Source: Rickettsia typhi
Lineage (GTDB): Bacteria > Pseudomonadota > Alphaproteobacteria > WRAU01 > Hepatincolaceae
Assembly (NCBI GenBank): GCA_945888065.1
Contig: CAMCZU010000001.1
Coordinates: 62,001-126,000, forward strand
Reading direction: 5' to 3'
Length of the DNA stretch: 64,000 nt
The notes beneath the pieces are model-generated. The model was not told the DNA's origin, did no database searches, and saw only the letters and a list, made by a program, of their open reading frames with translations. The position numbers and the translations under genes were made by a program. Positions 28,348 through 39,187 of the stretch are shown here, in pieces (the stretch's first letter is position 1; the number at the start of each line of letters is the position of its first letter).

Positions 28348-29355
28348 ATGACAACAAATAAATTAGAAATTATATGCCCTGCAGGAACACTATCAGCATT
28401 AAAAACAGCGGTAGATGCAGGAGCAGATTGTGTATATTGTGGCTTTAACAATGAAACAAATGCACGTAATTTTCCAGGGTTAAACCTATCTAAAGAAGAG
28501 CTAAAAGAAGGTGTAGATTATGCTAAATCTAAAAATGTAAAAATTTTAGTAGCTATTAATACCTATCCATCTGCTGGAAATGTATCTCTGTGGCATAAAG
28601 CAATTGATGATTCGGTAGAATGTGGTGCATATGCCTTAATTTTAGCAGATATAGGACTTCTTGATTATGCTTATAAAAAGCATAAAGATTCTATAAGAAG
28701 ACATTTATCTGTTCAAGCAACCGCCTCTTCAATTGAAGCAATTAATTATTTTGTAGAAAGCTATGGAGTAAGTAGAGTTGTGCTACCAAGAGTTTTAACA
28801 TTAAGACAAATACAACAATACAAAGAAAAAACAAAGGCAGAAATAGAAGTTTTTGTTTATGGTGGATTATGTGTAATGGCAGAGGGAAAATGCTCACTAT
28901 CATCATACATTACAAGCAAAAGCCCTAATAAAAATGGAGTATGTTCCCCTGCTGAATATGTAGAATATGAAGACAGCGGAAGAAATTTAGTAAGCAAATT
29001 AAATGGTTCTGTAATAAATAAATTTAAAAAAGAAGAATCCCCAGGTTATCCTACTATTTGCAAAGGTAGATTTAATGCTGAAAAAGATACATCTTATTTA
29101 TTTGAAGAACCATCTTCACTAGATATTATAAATATGTTGCCTCAGCTAAGGGATGCAGGAGTAGTAGCCTTAAAAATAGAAGGTAGGCAAAGAGGAAAAG
29201 CTTATGTGCAGTCTGTAGTGAAATTATTTAAAGAGGCAGTAACCAAAGTAAATAATTACGAAGATTATGATGTAAACTCTCTTATAGGAATATCTCAAGA
29301 TTTATCAGAAGGAAATGCCAATACAAATGGAGCCTACACTCGCAAATGGATGTAA
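28348..29355 (+). CDS. ubiU: UbiU, U32 peptidase-family Fe-S protein (O2-independent ubiquinone hydroxylation)
   Basis: ICPAGTLSALKTAVDAGADCVYCGFNNETNARNFPGLN; GGLCVMAEGKCSLSSYITSKSPNKNGVCSPA; GYPTICKGR; VALKIEGRQR closely resemble E. coli YhbU. Confidence 0.92.
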   Translation: MTTNKLEIICPAGTLSALKTAVDAGADCVYCGFNNETNARNFPGLNLSKEELKEGVDYAKSKNVKILVAINTYPSAGNVSLWHKAIDDSVECGAYALILADIGLLDYAYKKHKDSIRRHLSVQATASSIEAINYFVESYGVSRVVLPRVLTLRQIQQYKEKTKAEIEVFVYGGLCVMAEGKCSLSSYITSKSPNKNGVCSPAEYVEYEDSGRNLVSKLNGSVINKFKKEESPGYPTICKGRFNAEKDTSYLFEEPSSLDIINMLPQLRDAGVVALKIEGRQRGKAYVQSVVKLFKEAVTKVNNYEDYDVNSLIGISQDLSEGNANTNGAYTRKWM

Positions 29356-29381
29356 TGTTTTGTAAATATTAAAAGCTTGTT

Positions 29382-32300
29382 ATGACTAAACAAAACTTAC
29401 AAGAACAATATCAAAAAGCTCTACAAAATGGGGTTATAAAAAATACTTTTTTAGATAATTCTTTATTTAATAAGTATTTTTTAGCACCCACCTTACAACA
29501 TAACTTACAAGAAGAACAATCTTTTTATGAGCCTTATAAAAACGATGATTTAAACTATGAAAATATAGGTAAAAAAAATCTTTTTGCAAAATTACCTAAA
29601 TCTTCACAAATACAGAGAAAAAATTTTGAAAACTTTACCAAAATTTTTAAACAAATATCTAATTTCTTTAATTCAAATTCAAGCAAACCAAATTTTTTTG
29701 AATCCCTTTCAGAGGCAGATATTGAACACAAAATTGTATCTCCTTTATTAAATGCACTGGGTTTTGAATATGTATCTCAATATAGCACAACAATTGCAGA
29801 TATAACTTACAGAGTAGATTTTTTAGCTTTTTCTAGTAATTATGCCTATGAAAAATATCAAACAAATCAACAAATAGATAAAAGCTGTGTAATTGTAGAA
29901 GTAAAAAAATGGGATACCCCCTTTGATAGAAAAATCTCTAATAATGACACAAATTATCCTCAAAGGCAATTGCTAAACTATTTATATACACTGGGCTTAA
30001 GTAGAGGAATTTTAACAAGTGGAAATAAATGGTGGTTATACGATGTATCACAACAATCTAAAAATGCTTTAATTTTAGGGGTAGATATTTTTAAAATGTT
30101 TACTCAAGATTCTGGAATTTCTGAAAATAATTTTTATAATCTATTTAATGCTAAAAATTTTAGTAGTGAAAACTTTTTTGAAGAGCTTCATCATAAAAAT
30201 TTAACTCTTTCTGAAAAACTAGAAGAAGATTTAAAAGAAGTAATTTATGGAGAAGTATCAATTTTAGAAGAAATTGGTAAAGCAATTTATAAATTAAATC
30301 AACAAGCACAACTGCAAGATATTTATTATAATGCTTTAATTTTTCTCTTTAGAATCATCTTTATGCTTTTTTATGAAAATAAATATGGATATTTTTTGTA
30401 TTTACATAGAAGCTACAAATTATATTCAATTTATGAACTTTTTAAAGATTTACAAGAAAATAAAGCATCTTTTAAAGATTTAATCAAAATTTGGACTTAT
30501 CTAAATGAAGGAGATGAAACTCACAATATACCCCTACTTAATGGTGGATTATTTGATAATAACACTTATCAACTGCTTAATGATGCAAATTTATTTTCTA
30601 ATGATGAACTGGAAAAGATTTTAACTAAACTAATTACTAATAAAGATTATAAAAACCTATCTACAACACAACTTGGCAATATTTATGAAGGTTTATTAAA
30701 TTATGAATTTAAAATTGCCTCTACACATACTTATTTAGTGCAATATAAAGAAAAAAGCAAAACTACAAGCTACACTTTTTTAGATTTTTATTTTTATGAA
30801 AAAATGCTTAAATATTCTCAAAGTAAATCATCAAATATAGAAAATTTTAAACTAATACAACAATATTTACCTAGGCAACTATATTTAACATCTTTAAGTG
30901 ATCAAAGAAAAACCTCTGCAAGTTATTATACTCCAATGGATTTATGCGATTATATGGTAGAGCAAAGTATTACTAACCAATTAAATAATAATGTAGCAAT
31001 TGATGAAATTAAAATTATAGATAATGCTTGTGGAAGTGGGCACTTTTTAGTATCTGCCTTAAATTGTTTTTCTAACATTATAGAAAATAATGAAAATTAT
31101 AAAGCTAGTTTGCAAAAAATTTTTGATACTGAAAAAGCTCAAATTTATAACAATATTAATGCAATATCACCAAGTGATGAAATTGCTAAAACACTCTATC
31201 CAAGTGATAGGCAAATTATTAAAAGAATTTTATTAAAAAAATCTATCTACGGAGTAGATTTAAACCCAATTGCCATAGAAATTACTAAAATTTCTTTATG
31301 GATAGAAACTTTTATATTTGGCACACCCCTATCTTTAATAGAGCATCATATTAAGGTTGGAAATTCTTTAATTTTTAGTTCTCTGCAAGATTTAGATTCT
31401 AAATTACCACAAGATGATTTATTTTTTGATAATAAATGGAAAGAAGAAATTAATAATTTAAAAACAGAATTTAAAAAGCTAGAGCAACTAAATGATATTA
31501 ATGCAAATGAAATTAAACAAAGTAAGCAAATTCACCAAAAAAATAATTTAATTATTGAAAAACTCAATAAATATTTAAATTTTATTAATTATGTAGATTT
31601 TTGTAATGCTAATAACTTAAAAATTGACACACTTGCAGAATATAATTTATTTTTAAGCAATTCAAATATTAAATTTAATAATTTTGTAAAAACTTATAAC
31701 CCATTTAATATAGATTTACAATTTATAGATTCTTCAAAATTTAATTGTGTTGTTGGTAATCCACCTTGGGATGTTACATCTTTTGGTGAAAAAGATTTTT
31801 ACAGCCAATATTATTCTAATTATAGAAACTTAAGCAATAATGAAAAAAATCAAACTAAAGAAATTTTACATAAAAGCTTTTTATTTTTAAAATGGAGCAA
31901 AGAAGAAAACCAAAATTATATAAAAAGCATAAATAATTACTATAAATATAAGTATCCTTATAATAAAGGTGCTGGAAAAAACAATTTATTTCAATTTTTT
32001 TTAGAAAGAAATTTAAGTTTATTAAAAAAAGGTGGAGATTTATATTATTTAACACCATCTATATGGATGTTTGCAGATAGTGGAGAAAATATTCGCAAAT
32101 ATATTTTTAATAATTTTAATTTAAAAACTCTTTACCAATTTCAAAATGAAAAATTAATTTTTAAATCTATAGCATCTAACTATAAATTTTGTATTTATAA
32201 TATCAATAATACAAAAGAAAGTAATTTTACTAAATGCTTTTTTTTACAAAACGATGTATCTAAACTTCAAGATGATACTATAAAAATTAATTTATCTCTG

Positions 32301-33149
32301 CAAGAAATTAAAGCTTATTCTCCACATAAATTAAGTATTATTGAATTAAGCACACAAATAGATAAAAATATAATTTTTAAAGCCTATAAAAAATTTAATA
32401 CTTTAGAAAATAAAAATTTTATAGAATTTACAAAAATTAATGAAGCACCTAAAACAATTACTACAGAAAAAGAAAATTTATCTTATATAAAAGTTTTTGA
32501 AGGTAAAACAATGGATGCATTCAATTCACAAGCAGAAAATATTAGATACTGGGTAGATCCAAAGAATTTAAAAAATAATCTTTATAAAAATTATAGATTA
32601 GCATACAGAGATATTGCTAGAAATACAGATAGCAGAACTTTAGTATCTTGTATTTTACCAAAAAATAATATCTCTACAGATACGCTTGTAATTTCTAAAA
32701 ATTATATTGACCTTAAAATACTTTTATTTACACAAGCTTTATTTAACAGCATAATATGTGATTATATTATAAGAAGATATGTAGATTTACATGTAAGCAT
32801 TACATACCTTAAACATATTCCTATGCCTCAACCTAACATAGACGAACTACAAGAAAACGAAATTTTTAAGCAATTAATTTATAATTCTGCACTACTTAGC
32901 TATATTTATGCACCACAAGATTTTATAGAATTTGTAGAAAAATTTAATTTACAAATTAATACTATTCCATTAGATGAAATAATAAAAGAAAGATTTATAG
33001 ATGAACTTAAAGTGCAAAATGATTGTTTAATTTTAAAGTTATACGAAATTACAAATAATGAACTTAAATATATATTAAGCACTTATAAAGCACTTAATAA
33101 TAAATCACCTCAATTTGTGCAGTTATTGTTAAATTCTTATAATGATTAA
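29382..33149 (+). CDS. Type IIG-like restriction-modification enzyme (fused nuclease + N6-adenine methylase)
   Basis: N-terminal nuclease-like region (YRVDFLAF...VIVEVKKWDTPF), methylase motif I DNACGSGHFLVSALN, motif IV GNPPWDV. Confidence 0.87.
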   Translation: MTKQNLQEQYQKALQNGVIKNTFLDNSLFNKYFLAPTLQHNLQEEQSFYEPYKNDDLNYENIGKKNLFAKLPKSSQIQRKNFENFTKIFKQISNFFNSNSSKPNFFESLSEADIEHKIVSPLLNALGFEYVSQYSTTIADITYRVDFLAFSSNYAYEKYQTNQQIDKSCVIVEVKKWDTPFDRKISNNDTNYPQRQLLNYLYTLGLSRGILTSGNKWWLYDVSQQSKNALILGVDIFKMFTQDSGISENNFYNLFNAKNFSSENFFEELHHKNLTLSEKLEEDLKEVIYGEVSILEEIGKAIYKLNQQAQLQDIYYNALIFLFRIIFMLFYENKYGYFLYLHRSYKLYSIYELFKDLQENKASFKDLIKIWTYLNEGDETHNIPLLNGGLFDNNTYQLLNDANLFSNDELEKILTKLITNKDYKNLSTTQLGNIYEGLLNYEFKIASTHTYLVQYKEKSKTTSYTFLDFYFYEKMLKYSQSKSSNIENFKLIQQYLPRQLYLTSLSDQRKTSASYYTPMDLCDYMVEQSITNQLNNNVAIDEIKIIDNACGSGHFLVSALNCFSNIIENNENYKASLQKIFDTEKAQIYNNINAISPSDEIAKTLYPSDRQIIKRILLKKSIYGVDLNPIAIEITKISLWIETFIFGTPLSLIEHHIKVGNSLIFSSLQDLDSKLPQDDLFFDNKWKEEINNLKTEFKKLEQLNDINANEIKQSKQIHQKNNLIIEKLNKYLNFINYVDFCNANNLKIDTLAEYNLFLSNSNIKFNNFVKTYNPFNIDLQFIDSSKFNCVVGNPPWDVTSFGEKDFYSQYYSNYRNLSNNEKNQTKEILHKSFLFLKWSKEENQNYIKSINNYYKYKYPYNKGAGKNNLFQFFLERNLSLLKKGGDLYYLTPSIWMFADSGENIRKYIFNNFNLKTLYQFQNEKLIFKSIASNYKFCIYNINNTKESNFTKCFFLQNDVSKLQDDTIKINLSLQEIKAYSPHKLSIIELSTQIDKNIIFKAYKKFNTLENKNFIEFTKINEAPKTITTEKENLSYIKVFEGKTMDAFNSQAENIRYWVDPKNLKNNLYKNYRLAYRDIARNTDSRTLVSCILPKNNISTDTLVISKNYIDLKILLFTQALFNSIICDYIIRRYVDLHVSITYLKHIPMPQPNIDELQENEIFKQLIYNSALLSYIYAPQDFIEFVEKFNLQINTIPLDEIIKERFIDELKVQNDCLILKLYEITNNELKYILSTYKALNNKSPQFVQLLLNSYND

Positions 33150-33157
33150 CAAAATAA

Positions 33158-34516
33158 TTACACACTAATTATGCTATCTATGCTATCTATAATTTCTTTA
33201 GCCAATCCATTAGCACCATCTAGGGATTTGCCCTCTACCATTACACGAATTAACTTTTCTGTTCCAGATTTTCTAATTAAAATTCTATAATCTGGATTTT
33301 GTTTAGCAACCTCATCTATATATTTTTTTACACTTGGATTATCTAGAGGATTTTCATTAGAATACTTAAAATTTTTTAAACACTGAGGTGCAGGATTATA
33401 TAAATTAAATGCTATACTAGGATTTTTTTTATGTTTTGTATCATTAACTAAATAATTTAAAACTTCTAAAAATGCTACAAGCCCATCACCTGTTGTATTA
33501 TATTTAGGTAAAATTATATGCCCTGATTGCTCTCCACCTAAATTTAAATCTTCTTTTTCTAAAATTTCAGATACATATCTATCTCCTACGGCAGACCGCC
33601 TTAATGATACTCCAATAGATGTTAAATAGTCTTCAAACCCTTTATTTGCCATAACTGTGCCAACTACAGCATTATTGTTAAGCTTATTTTTTAACTTCCA
33701 AGATGTAGCAATAATAGCTAAAATTTTATCCCCATCTATAATATTACCTTTTTCATCTACAATTATTAATCTATCTGCATCACCATCAAAAGCAACACCT
33801 ATATCTGCTCCGCTATCTAATACTTTTAACTTTAAAGTTTCTATATGAGTTGAACCACAATTTTGATTAATATTTAAACCATTTGGATTATTACCAATAG
33901 CAATTACTTCTGCACCCAGTTCATACAATACAACAGGTGCAATTTTATAACTAGCACCATTTGCACAATCTACCACAATTTTTAAGCCCAAAAGAGAAAA
34001 ATTATCATCAAATAAATTTTTTACAAATTCTATATATCTACCTGTAGATTCTTTTAAGCGTTCAACTTTTCCTATTTTTTCTGGCTTTACTAAATAAGAT
34101 GATAAATCACTATTAACTAAATGAGTAATTTCTTCTTCCAAATCATCACTTAATTTATAACCTTTATTATCAAAAATTTTAATACCATTATCATAATATG
34201 GGTTATGTGAGGCAGAAATCATAATTCCTAAATCACTTCTTGTAGATCGTGTTAACATTGCAACCGCTGGAGTTGGCATTGGACCCAACAATAAAACATT
34301 TTTACCCATACTAGATAACCCTGCTGTAAGGGCTGTTTCTAGCATATAACAAGAAAGTCGGGTATCTTTACCTATAACCACCCTATTAGTATTAAGCTTT
34401 CTGTTATCTAACACAATAGCAACTGCCATTCCTACCTTTAGTGCTAATTCAGATGTCATAGGATAACTATTAGCTTGACCACGAATACCATCTGTTCCAA
34501 AAAGCTTTTTCATCAT
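33158..34516 (-). CDS. glmM: Phosphoglucosamine mutase
   Basis: LFGTDGIRGQAN; MISASHNPYYDNGIK; AFDGDADRLI; IRKSGTEKLIRVMVE. Confidence 0.97.
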   Translation of the reverse strand: MMKKLFGTDGIRGQANSYPMTSELALKVGMAVAIVLDNRKLNTNRVVIGKDTRLSCYMLETALTAGLSSMGKNVLLLGPMPTPAVAMLTRSTRSDLGIMISASHNPYYDNGIKIFDNKGYKLSDDLEEEITHLVNSDLSSYLVKPEKIGKVERLKESTGRYIEFVKNLFDDNFSLLGLKIVVDCANGASYKIAPVVLYELGAEVIAIGNNPNGLNINQNCGSTHIETLKLKVLDSGADIGVAFDGDADRLIIVDEKGNIIDGDKILAIIATSWKLKNKLNNNAVVGTVMANKGFEDYLTSIGVSLRRSAVGDRYVSEILEKEDLNLGGEQSGHIILPKYNTTGDGLVAFLEVLNYLVNDTKHKKNPSIAFNLYNPAPQCLKNFKYSNENPLDNPSVKKYIDEVAKQNPDYRILIRKSGTEKLIRVMVEGKSLDGANGLAKEIIDSIDSIISV

Positions 34517-34539
34517 AAAATAAAAATCCTGTATTTTTT

Positions 34540-36447
34540 TTAATCTTCAAAATCTACAGATGGTAAGCCACCTATTTCTTTTGTAGATTGTGGCTTTACT
34601 AATTCACTTTTTTTGTTAATATTTTTTACATCAAACAAAGATTCTCCTGCACAAATTCTTTTTGCCTCATCTCCGCTTAATGTTTCTACCTCAAGCAAAG
34701 CTTGGGATAAATCTTCAAGTGCTTTAGCATTTGTAGTTAAAACTTCACGAGCTTTATTTTCAGCATTTGAAATTAAATTTTTAATTTCTTCTTCAATTTC
34801 TTTTGTGCTTAATTCAGATGTTTCTCTATATCCAGAATAACTAGCTACATTAGAATTAATATATTGGATTCTTCCTAATTTATCACTAAATCCCCACTCT
34901 GTTACCATTCTTTTAGCAATATTTGTTGCCATTTGAATATCCATAGAAGCACCTGTTGTGATATTTTCTTTGCCAAAAATTAACTCTTCTGCCATTCTAC
35001 CACCAAAAAGAACTGCTAAATTAGCAATTAATTGTTTATAAGATTTATTATATTCATCTTTTTCTGGTAAAAAACTTGTTACCCCCAAAGATGATCCACG
35101 AGGAATAATTGTTACCTTATGCACAGGGTAAAAACCATCTACTCTAAAAGATACCAAAGCGTGTCCTGCTTCGTGATATGCTGTTAGCTTTTTATCTTCT
35201 TCTGTCATTTTAGAAGATTTACGCTCTGCACCCATTATAATTTTATCTTTAGCTTGTTCAAAATCTATCATTTCTACAAAAGATTTATTATGTTTTGCTG
35301 CTACAATGGCTGCTTCATTCACTAAGTTAGCTAAATCTGCACCAGAAAATCCTGTAGTTCCTCTTGCAAGAATATTAATATTTACACTTTTATCTACAGG
35401 TATTTTTGCAACATATATTTGTAATATCCTTTCTCTACCTACCACATCTGGCAAAGGAACCATTACTTGCCTATCAAATCTGCCTGGTCTTAGCAAAGCT
35501 TTATCTAATACATCTGATCTATTAGTAGCTGCTATTACTATAATACCTGTATTTGCACTAAACCCATCCATTTCTACTAAAAGCTGATTTAAAGTTTGCT
35601 CTCTTTCATCATTTCCACCGCCAACTCCAACTCCTCTTTGCCTTCCTACTGCATCTATTTCATCTATAAATACAATACAAGGAGCTTTCTTTTTAGCTTG
35701 AAGAAACAAATCTCTAACACGAGAAGCACCAACACCTACAAACATTTCTACAAAATCTGATCCAGAAATTGAAAAAAATGGAACTTTAGCCTCTCCTGCA
35801 ATTGCTTTAGCTAAAAGAGTTTTTCCTGTTCCTGGAGGACCTACAAGCAAACATCCTTTAGGAATTTTAGCTCCTAGTTTAGAAAACTTATTAGAATCTT
35901 TTAAAAATTCTACCAATTCTTGTAAATCTTCTTTTGCTTCATCTATTCCTGCAACATCTCCAAAGGTTATAGTTCCTTCTTCGGGGGTTAAAAGACGAGC
36001 CCTTGATTTACCAAAACTGAATGGTCCTTGTTGCATATTAGTTGAATTTTGTGAACTATCTGTAGAATTTTTAGTAGATCTAAACAATATATAAATAAAA
36101 CCAATTACAGATAAAATTATAAAAATTGCACCCCATCCAGAACCACCACTATCAGGGCTTACAACATTAATATCTACTTTTTTAGCTTTTAATTCACTAA
36201 TAAAATTTACATCATTAAGGGGATAAGAAAACTTATACACTTTAGCATCTATAGTTTCAACTTTAGCTAAATTATTATTTAAACTAATTTTAGTAATCTT
36301 ATTAGATTCTAAATCTTTCAAAAAAGAAGAATAAGATACACTAGTATCTTTTTGCATTAATCCCCTTGAACCCATAGAAAATTGATAAATTACTAAAATT
36401 AACATTACACCAAGAACTAACATTACAATTTTATTATTAGATTTCAA
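34540..36447 (-). CDS. ftsH: ATP-dependent zinc metalloprotease FtsH
   Basis: [35 protein letters not shown] region; HEAGHAL. Confidence 0.98.
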   Translation of the reverse strand: MKSNNKIVMLVLGVMLILVIYQFSMGSRGLMQKDTSVSYSSFLKDLESNKITKISLNNNLAKVETIDAKVYKFSYPLNDVNFISELKAKKVDINVVSPDSGGSGWGAIFIILSVIGFIYILFRSTKNSTDSSQNSTNMQQGPFSFGKSRARLLTPEEGTITFGDVAGIDEAKEDLQELVEFLKDSNKFSKLGAKIPKGCLLVGPPGTGKTLLAKAIAGEAKVPFFSISGSDFVEMFVGVGASRVRDLFLQAKKKAPCIVFIDEIDAVGRQRGVGVGGGNDEREQTLNQLLVEMDGFSANTGIIVIAATNRSDVLDKALLRPGRFDRQVMVPLPDVVGRERILQIYVAKIPVDKSVNINILARGTTGFSGADLANLVNEAAIVAAKHNKSFVEMIDFEQAKDKIIMGAERKSSKMTEEDKKLTAYHEAGHALVSFRVDGFYPVHKVTIIPRGSSLGVTSFLPEKDEYNKSYKQLIANLAVLFGGRMAEELIFGKENITTGASMDIQMATNIAKRMVTEWGFSDKLGRIQYINSNVASYSGYRETSELSTKEIEEEIKNLISNAENKAREVLTTNAKALEDLSQALLEVETLSGDEAKRICAGESLFDVKNINKKSELVKPQSTKEIGGLPSVDFED

Positions 36448-36513
36448 AATATCCTCTTTTTTTATAAACTATTGCAATATACTATTATAACAAAAAAATA
36501 ACAAAAAAATAGA

Positions 36514-37767
36514 TTATATATTTATAAATTCATTCATAAATAAACTATTTTTTAAATACAAAATTAACTCTACATACTTATTGTTTACCCAACCCTTTTG
36601 ATTTAAACTTTTATAACACCAAGGGAGGCTTTGTATATTCTCCATATTAATTTCATAATTTTTAAAATATTTTTTAAATTCTTTATTTTGTAATAAAATG
36701 TTTTTATCATCTTGTGATAATGTTTTAATCTCATAATTATTATTTTCAACTAAAAATCTATCATCCCATCTGTTATTTTTTATTATGTTATGGCTATGAG
36801 AAGGCTCTTTAAAAATTGTAATATTATCTTTATTAACACTAATAATTGTTTTACCTAAGGAGTATTTTTTAATTTTATACAAATTACTTAACAATACCTT
36901 TACTTTTTTAATATTAACCTTATAAGATTCACCATTGCTATAACAAATTAAATTTCTTAATAACAAAATTTTAATATTTTCATCTTGTATATTAAATAGT
37001 GCGATATTAATTTTTATCAACCCAAATTGATTAATCTTAACCATTTTTATATAACAACTTAACAAATTAGCTTCTAATTCTTTCCTTTTTTTATAATTAT
37101 AATGCAATCTTTGAATTAGTAATTGTTTTTCTTTTACTTCAACTTTGTTTAAATAATTTCTTACTTTTACTCTTTCATATTTTTCATTTTTATTAGATGG
37201 ATCTTCAATCCAACTTATTTTATTATCTATTAAAAATTCTATAATTTCATTTTTAGTAAAATTTAATAGTGGACGCAATAAAATTGCTTTTTCTAAAACC
37301 AATTTTGCAGACATCCCAGAATCACCTACCAAATTGATTCCGCTATTCTCTCTTAAAACCATAGTTTCAATTTGATCATCCAAATGATGTGCTATTAACA
37401 AATAAGATGCTTTTAACTCAAAGCATTTATCTAGTAATAAATTATAACGATCAAATCTTGCTGTTTCTTGTATTTTAGAAGTTAAAGATACTTGTTTTCG
37501 TTCTAAGATAATATTTTCAACTTTTAATAAATCTAATGCTTTTGATACATTAATAGATTCTTCTTTAGATTCTATTCTTAAATTATGATTTACAATTAAT
37601 GCTATTAGTCTAATATTGTGTGCCTTACACCATTGTTTTGCTAGCAATGCTAATAGCATACTATCTGCACCACCTGATACCCCAACACATATAGTAGAAT
37701 TTTTATAAAAAATTCCTAAATTACTCATATTAACATTAAATTTTTTATAAATATACGATTTTTCCAT
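36514..37767 (-). CDS. tilS: tRNA(Ile)-lysidine synthetase
   Basis: GVSGGADSMLLALLA PP-loop; HHLDDQIET; upstream of ftsH. Confidence 0.94.
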   Translation of the reverse strand: MEKSYIYKKFNVNMSNLGIFYKNSTICVGVSGGADSMLLALLAKQWCKAHNIRLIALIVNHNLRIESKEESINVSKALDLLKVENIILERKQVSLTSKIQETARFDRYNLLLDKCFELKASYLLIAHHLDDQIETMVLRENSGINLVGDSGMSAKLVLEKAILLRPLLNFTKNEIIEFLIDNKISWIEDPSNKNEKYERVKVRNYLNKVEVKEKQLLIQRLHYNYKKRKELEANLLSCYIKMVKINQFGLIKINIALFNIQDENIKILLLRNLICYSNGESYKVNIKKVKVLLSNLYKIKKYSLGKTIISVNKDNITIFKEPSHSHNIIKNNRWDDRFLVENNNYEIKTLSQDDKNILLQNKEFKKYFKNYEINMENIQSLPWCYKSLNQKGWVNNKYVELILYLKNSLFMNEFINI

Positions 37768-37780
37768 ATAACAAATCTAA

Positions 37781-38620
37781 TTAATCGCAAGGATAAGCAT
37801 CTTGCAATGATTTTAATCTACCAATATAAAATGTGTAATTTTTATTTTGCTCAAGATCTAGTGTTTGCTTAATTCTTAATAAAGTGAAGCATAGTTCTTT
37901 ATTTTTATTTTGCAAAGCAAATATTATGGATATTTTAAATAAAGAATTTATAGATACATCATAATCATTTGATAATTTATATGATTCGCTAAAATAACTA
38001 AAAGATTCTTTTAGATTCATATTTAATAATTTAATTTCTCCCATAAAAAAATTACTTTTAGAGAGAAAAATATTATCATAATTTACTTCAGGTTTTTCAT
38101 TTAGCACCACAGCATCTTCTGCTTTACTCTCAGGCTTAACCTCATTATTATTTAATATATTTTCTTTTTGAATATTGTTATCAACAACACCTTTATCTTC
38201 TTTTATAAAATCTGTAAAAAATTTTTCAGCTGATATATAATCTTTTGCTAATAAGGCATCATAGCCTTGATTGTAATTGTTATTTTTGTCATTTTTAATA
38301 TTAAATGGTGGAGTTATCAATAATGATTGCAAATCTTTTTCTGAATTATCAGCAAAATTTTTTTTAAAATCTTTATCTTTATATTGTAAGATTTCTTTTT
38401 TTAAATTTTCTTCTACTTTGTCTTTTTCATCTAATTTAGACTTTAAATCTTCTATTTGAGAGTTTAAATTTTGAATCTCTTCTCTTATATTATCTTGATC
38501 TGTTAAAGATTCAGAAATGCTATTGCTAACTGATTTATCAACAATAGCATTTTCTGCATTTAAAGAGAAAGAAAATATATTAACAAAAATAAAACATAAA
38601 AAATATAATATACTTAACAT
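37781..38620 (-). CDS. cpoB: Tol-Pal system protein YbgF/CpoB-like
   Basis: Signal peptide, coiled coil, TPR-like region (YNQGYDALLAKDYISAEKFFTDFI); downstream of pal. Confidence 0.82.
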   Translation of the reverse strand: MLSILYFLCFIFVNIFSFSLNAENAIVDKSVSNSISESLTDQDNIREEIQNLNSQIEDLKSKLDEKDKVEENLKKEILQYKDKDFKKNFADNSEKDLQSLLITPPFNIKNDKNNNYNQGYDALLAKDYISAEKFFTDFIKEDKGVVDNNIQKENILNNNEVKPESKAEDAVVLNEKPEVNYDNIFLSKSNFFMGEIKLLNMNLKESFSYFSESYKLSNDYDVSINSLFKISIIFALQNKNKELCFTLLRIKQTLDLEQNKNYTFYIGRLKSLQDAYPCD

Positions 38621-38644
38621 TTAATATTACAATTATTTAATTAA

Positions 38645-39124
38645 CTATTCTTGTATATTAGTTACAGTTCTTCTATTTTGTTCACGAGCACTATCTGTTA
38701 AAGCACTATCTACAGGCTTATCTTTTCCATAAGATACAACTTTAATACGTGATGCTTTTACACCATTTTTAACTAACACAGATTTAGTTGTATTAGCACG
38801 TCTTTCGCCTAATGCTAAATTATATTCACGAGTCCCTAGATAATCTGTATGACCTTCAACAGTAATAGCAGATTTATTGTTTTTTAAATAAGTAGATTGT
38901 TCTACTACCTTAGATTTTTCCATATCATTTAGATTAGACTTATCAAAATCAAACAAAACAACTGATATAGTATTAAAATCAATTTCTTTTTCTACATTGT
39001 TTTTTGAACTATCTTCAACTACATCATTTTGATTAGATGCATTTTGTTTATCTACCTTAGGTGTGCTACATGCATATAAAGCACATAACATTAACAAAGA
39101 CATAGCTAATTTAATAATTTTCAT
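38645..39124 (-). CDS. pal: Peptidoglycan-associated lipoprotein Pal
   Basis: Lipobox CALYAC; OmpA-like VEGHTDYLGTREYNLALGERRANTTKSVLV. Confidence 0.96.
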   Translation of the reverse strand: MKIIKLAMSLLMLCALYACSTPKVDKQNASNQNDVVEDSSKNNVEKEIDFNTISVVLFDFDKSNLNDMEKSKVVEQSTYLKNNKSAITVEGHTDYLGTREYNLALGERRANTTKSVLVKNGVKASRIKVVSYGKDKPVDSALTDSAREQNRRTVTNIQE

Positions 39125-39187
39125 TTTTTATTCCTTTAATAATTTTTTACTAATAAAGATCAATAATATTACATTTATAATATTATT

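Noticed and set aside
33657-35587. Plus-strand ORFs antisense to glmM and ftsH (33657..33848, 34613..34840, 35306..35587)
   Set aside because: Mirror frames of conserved enzymes without motifs.
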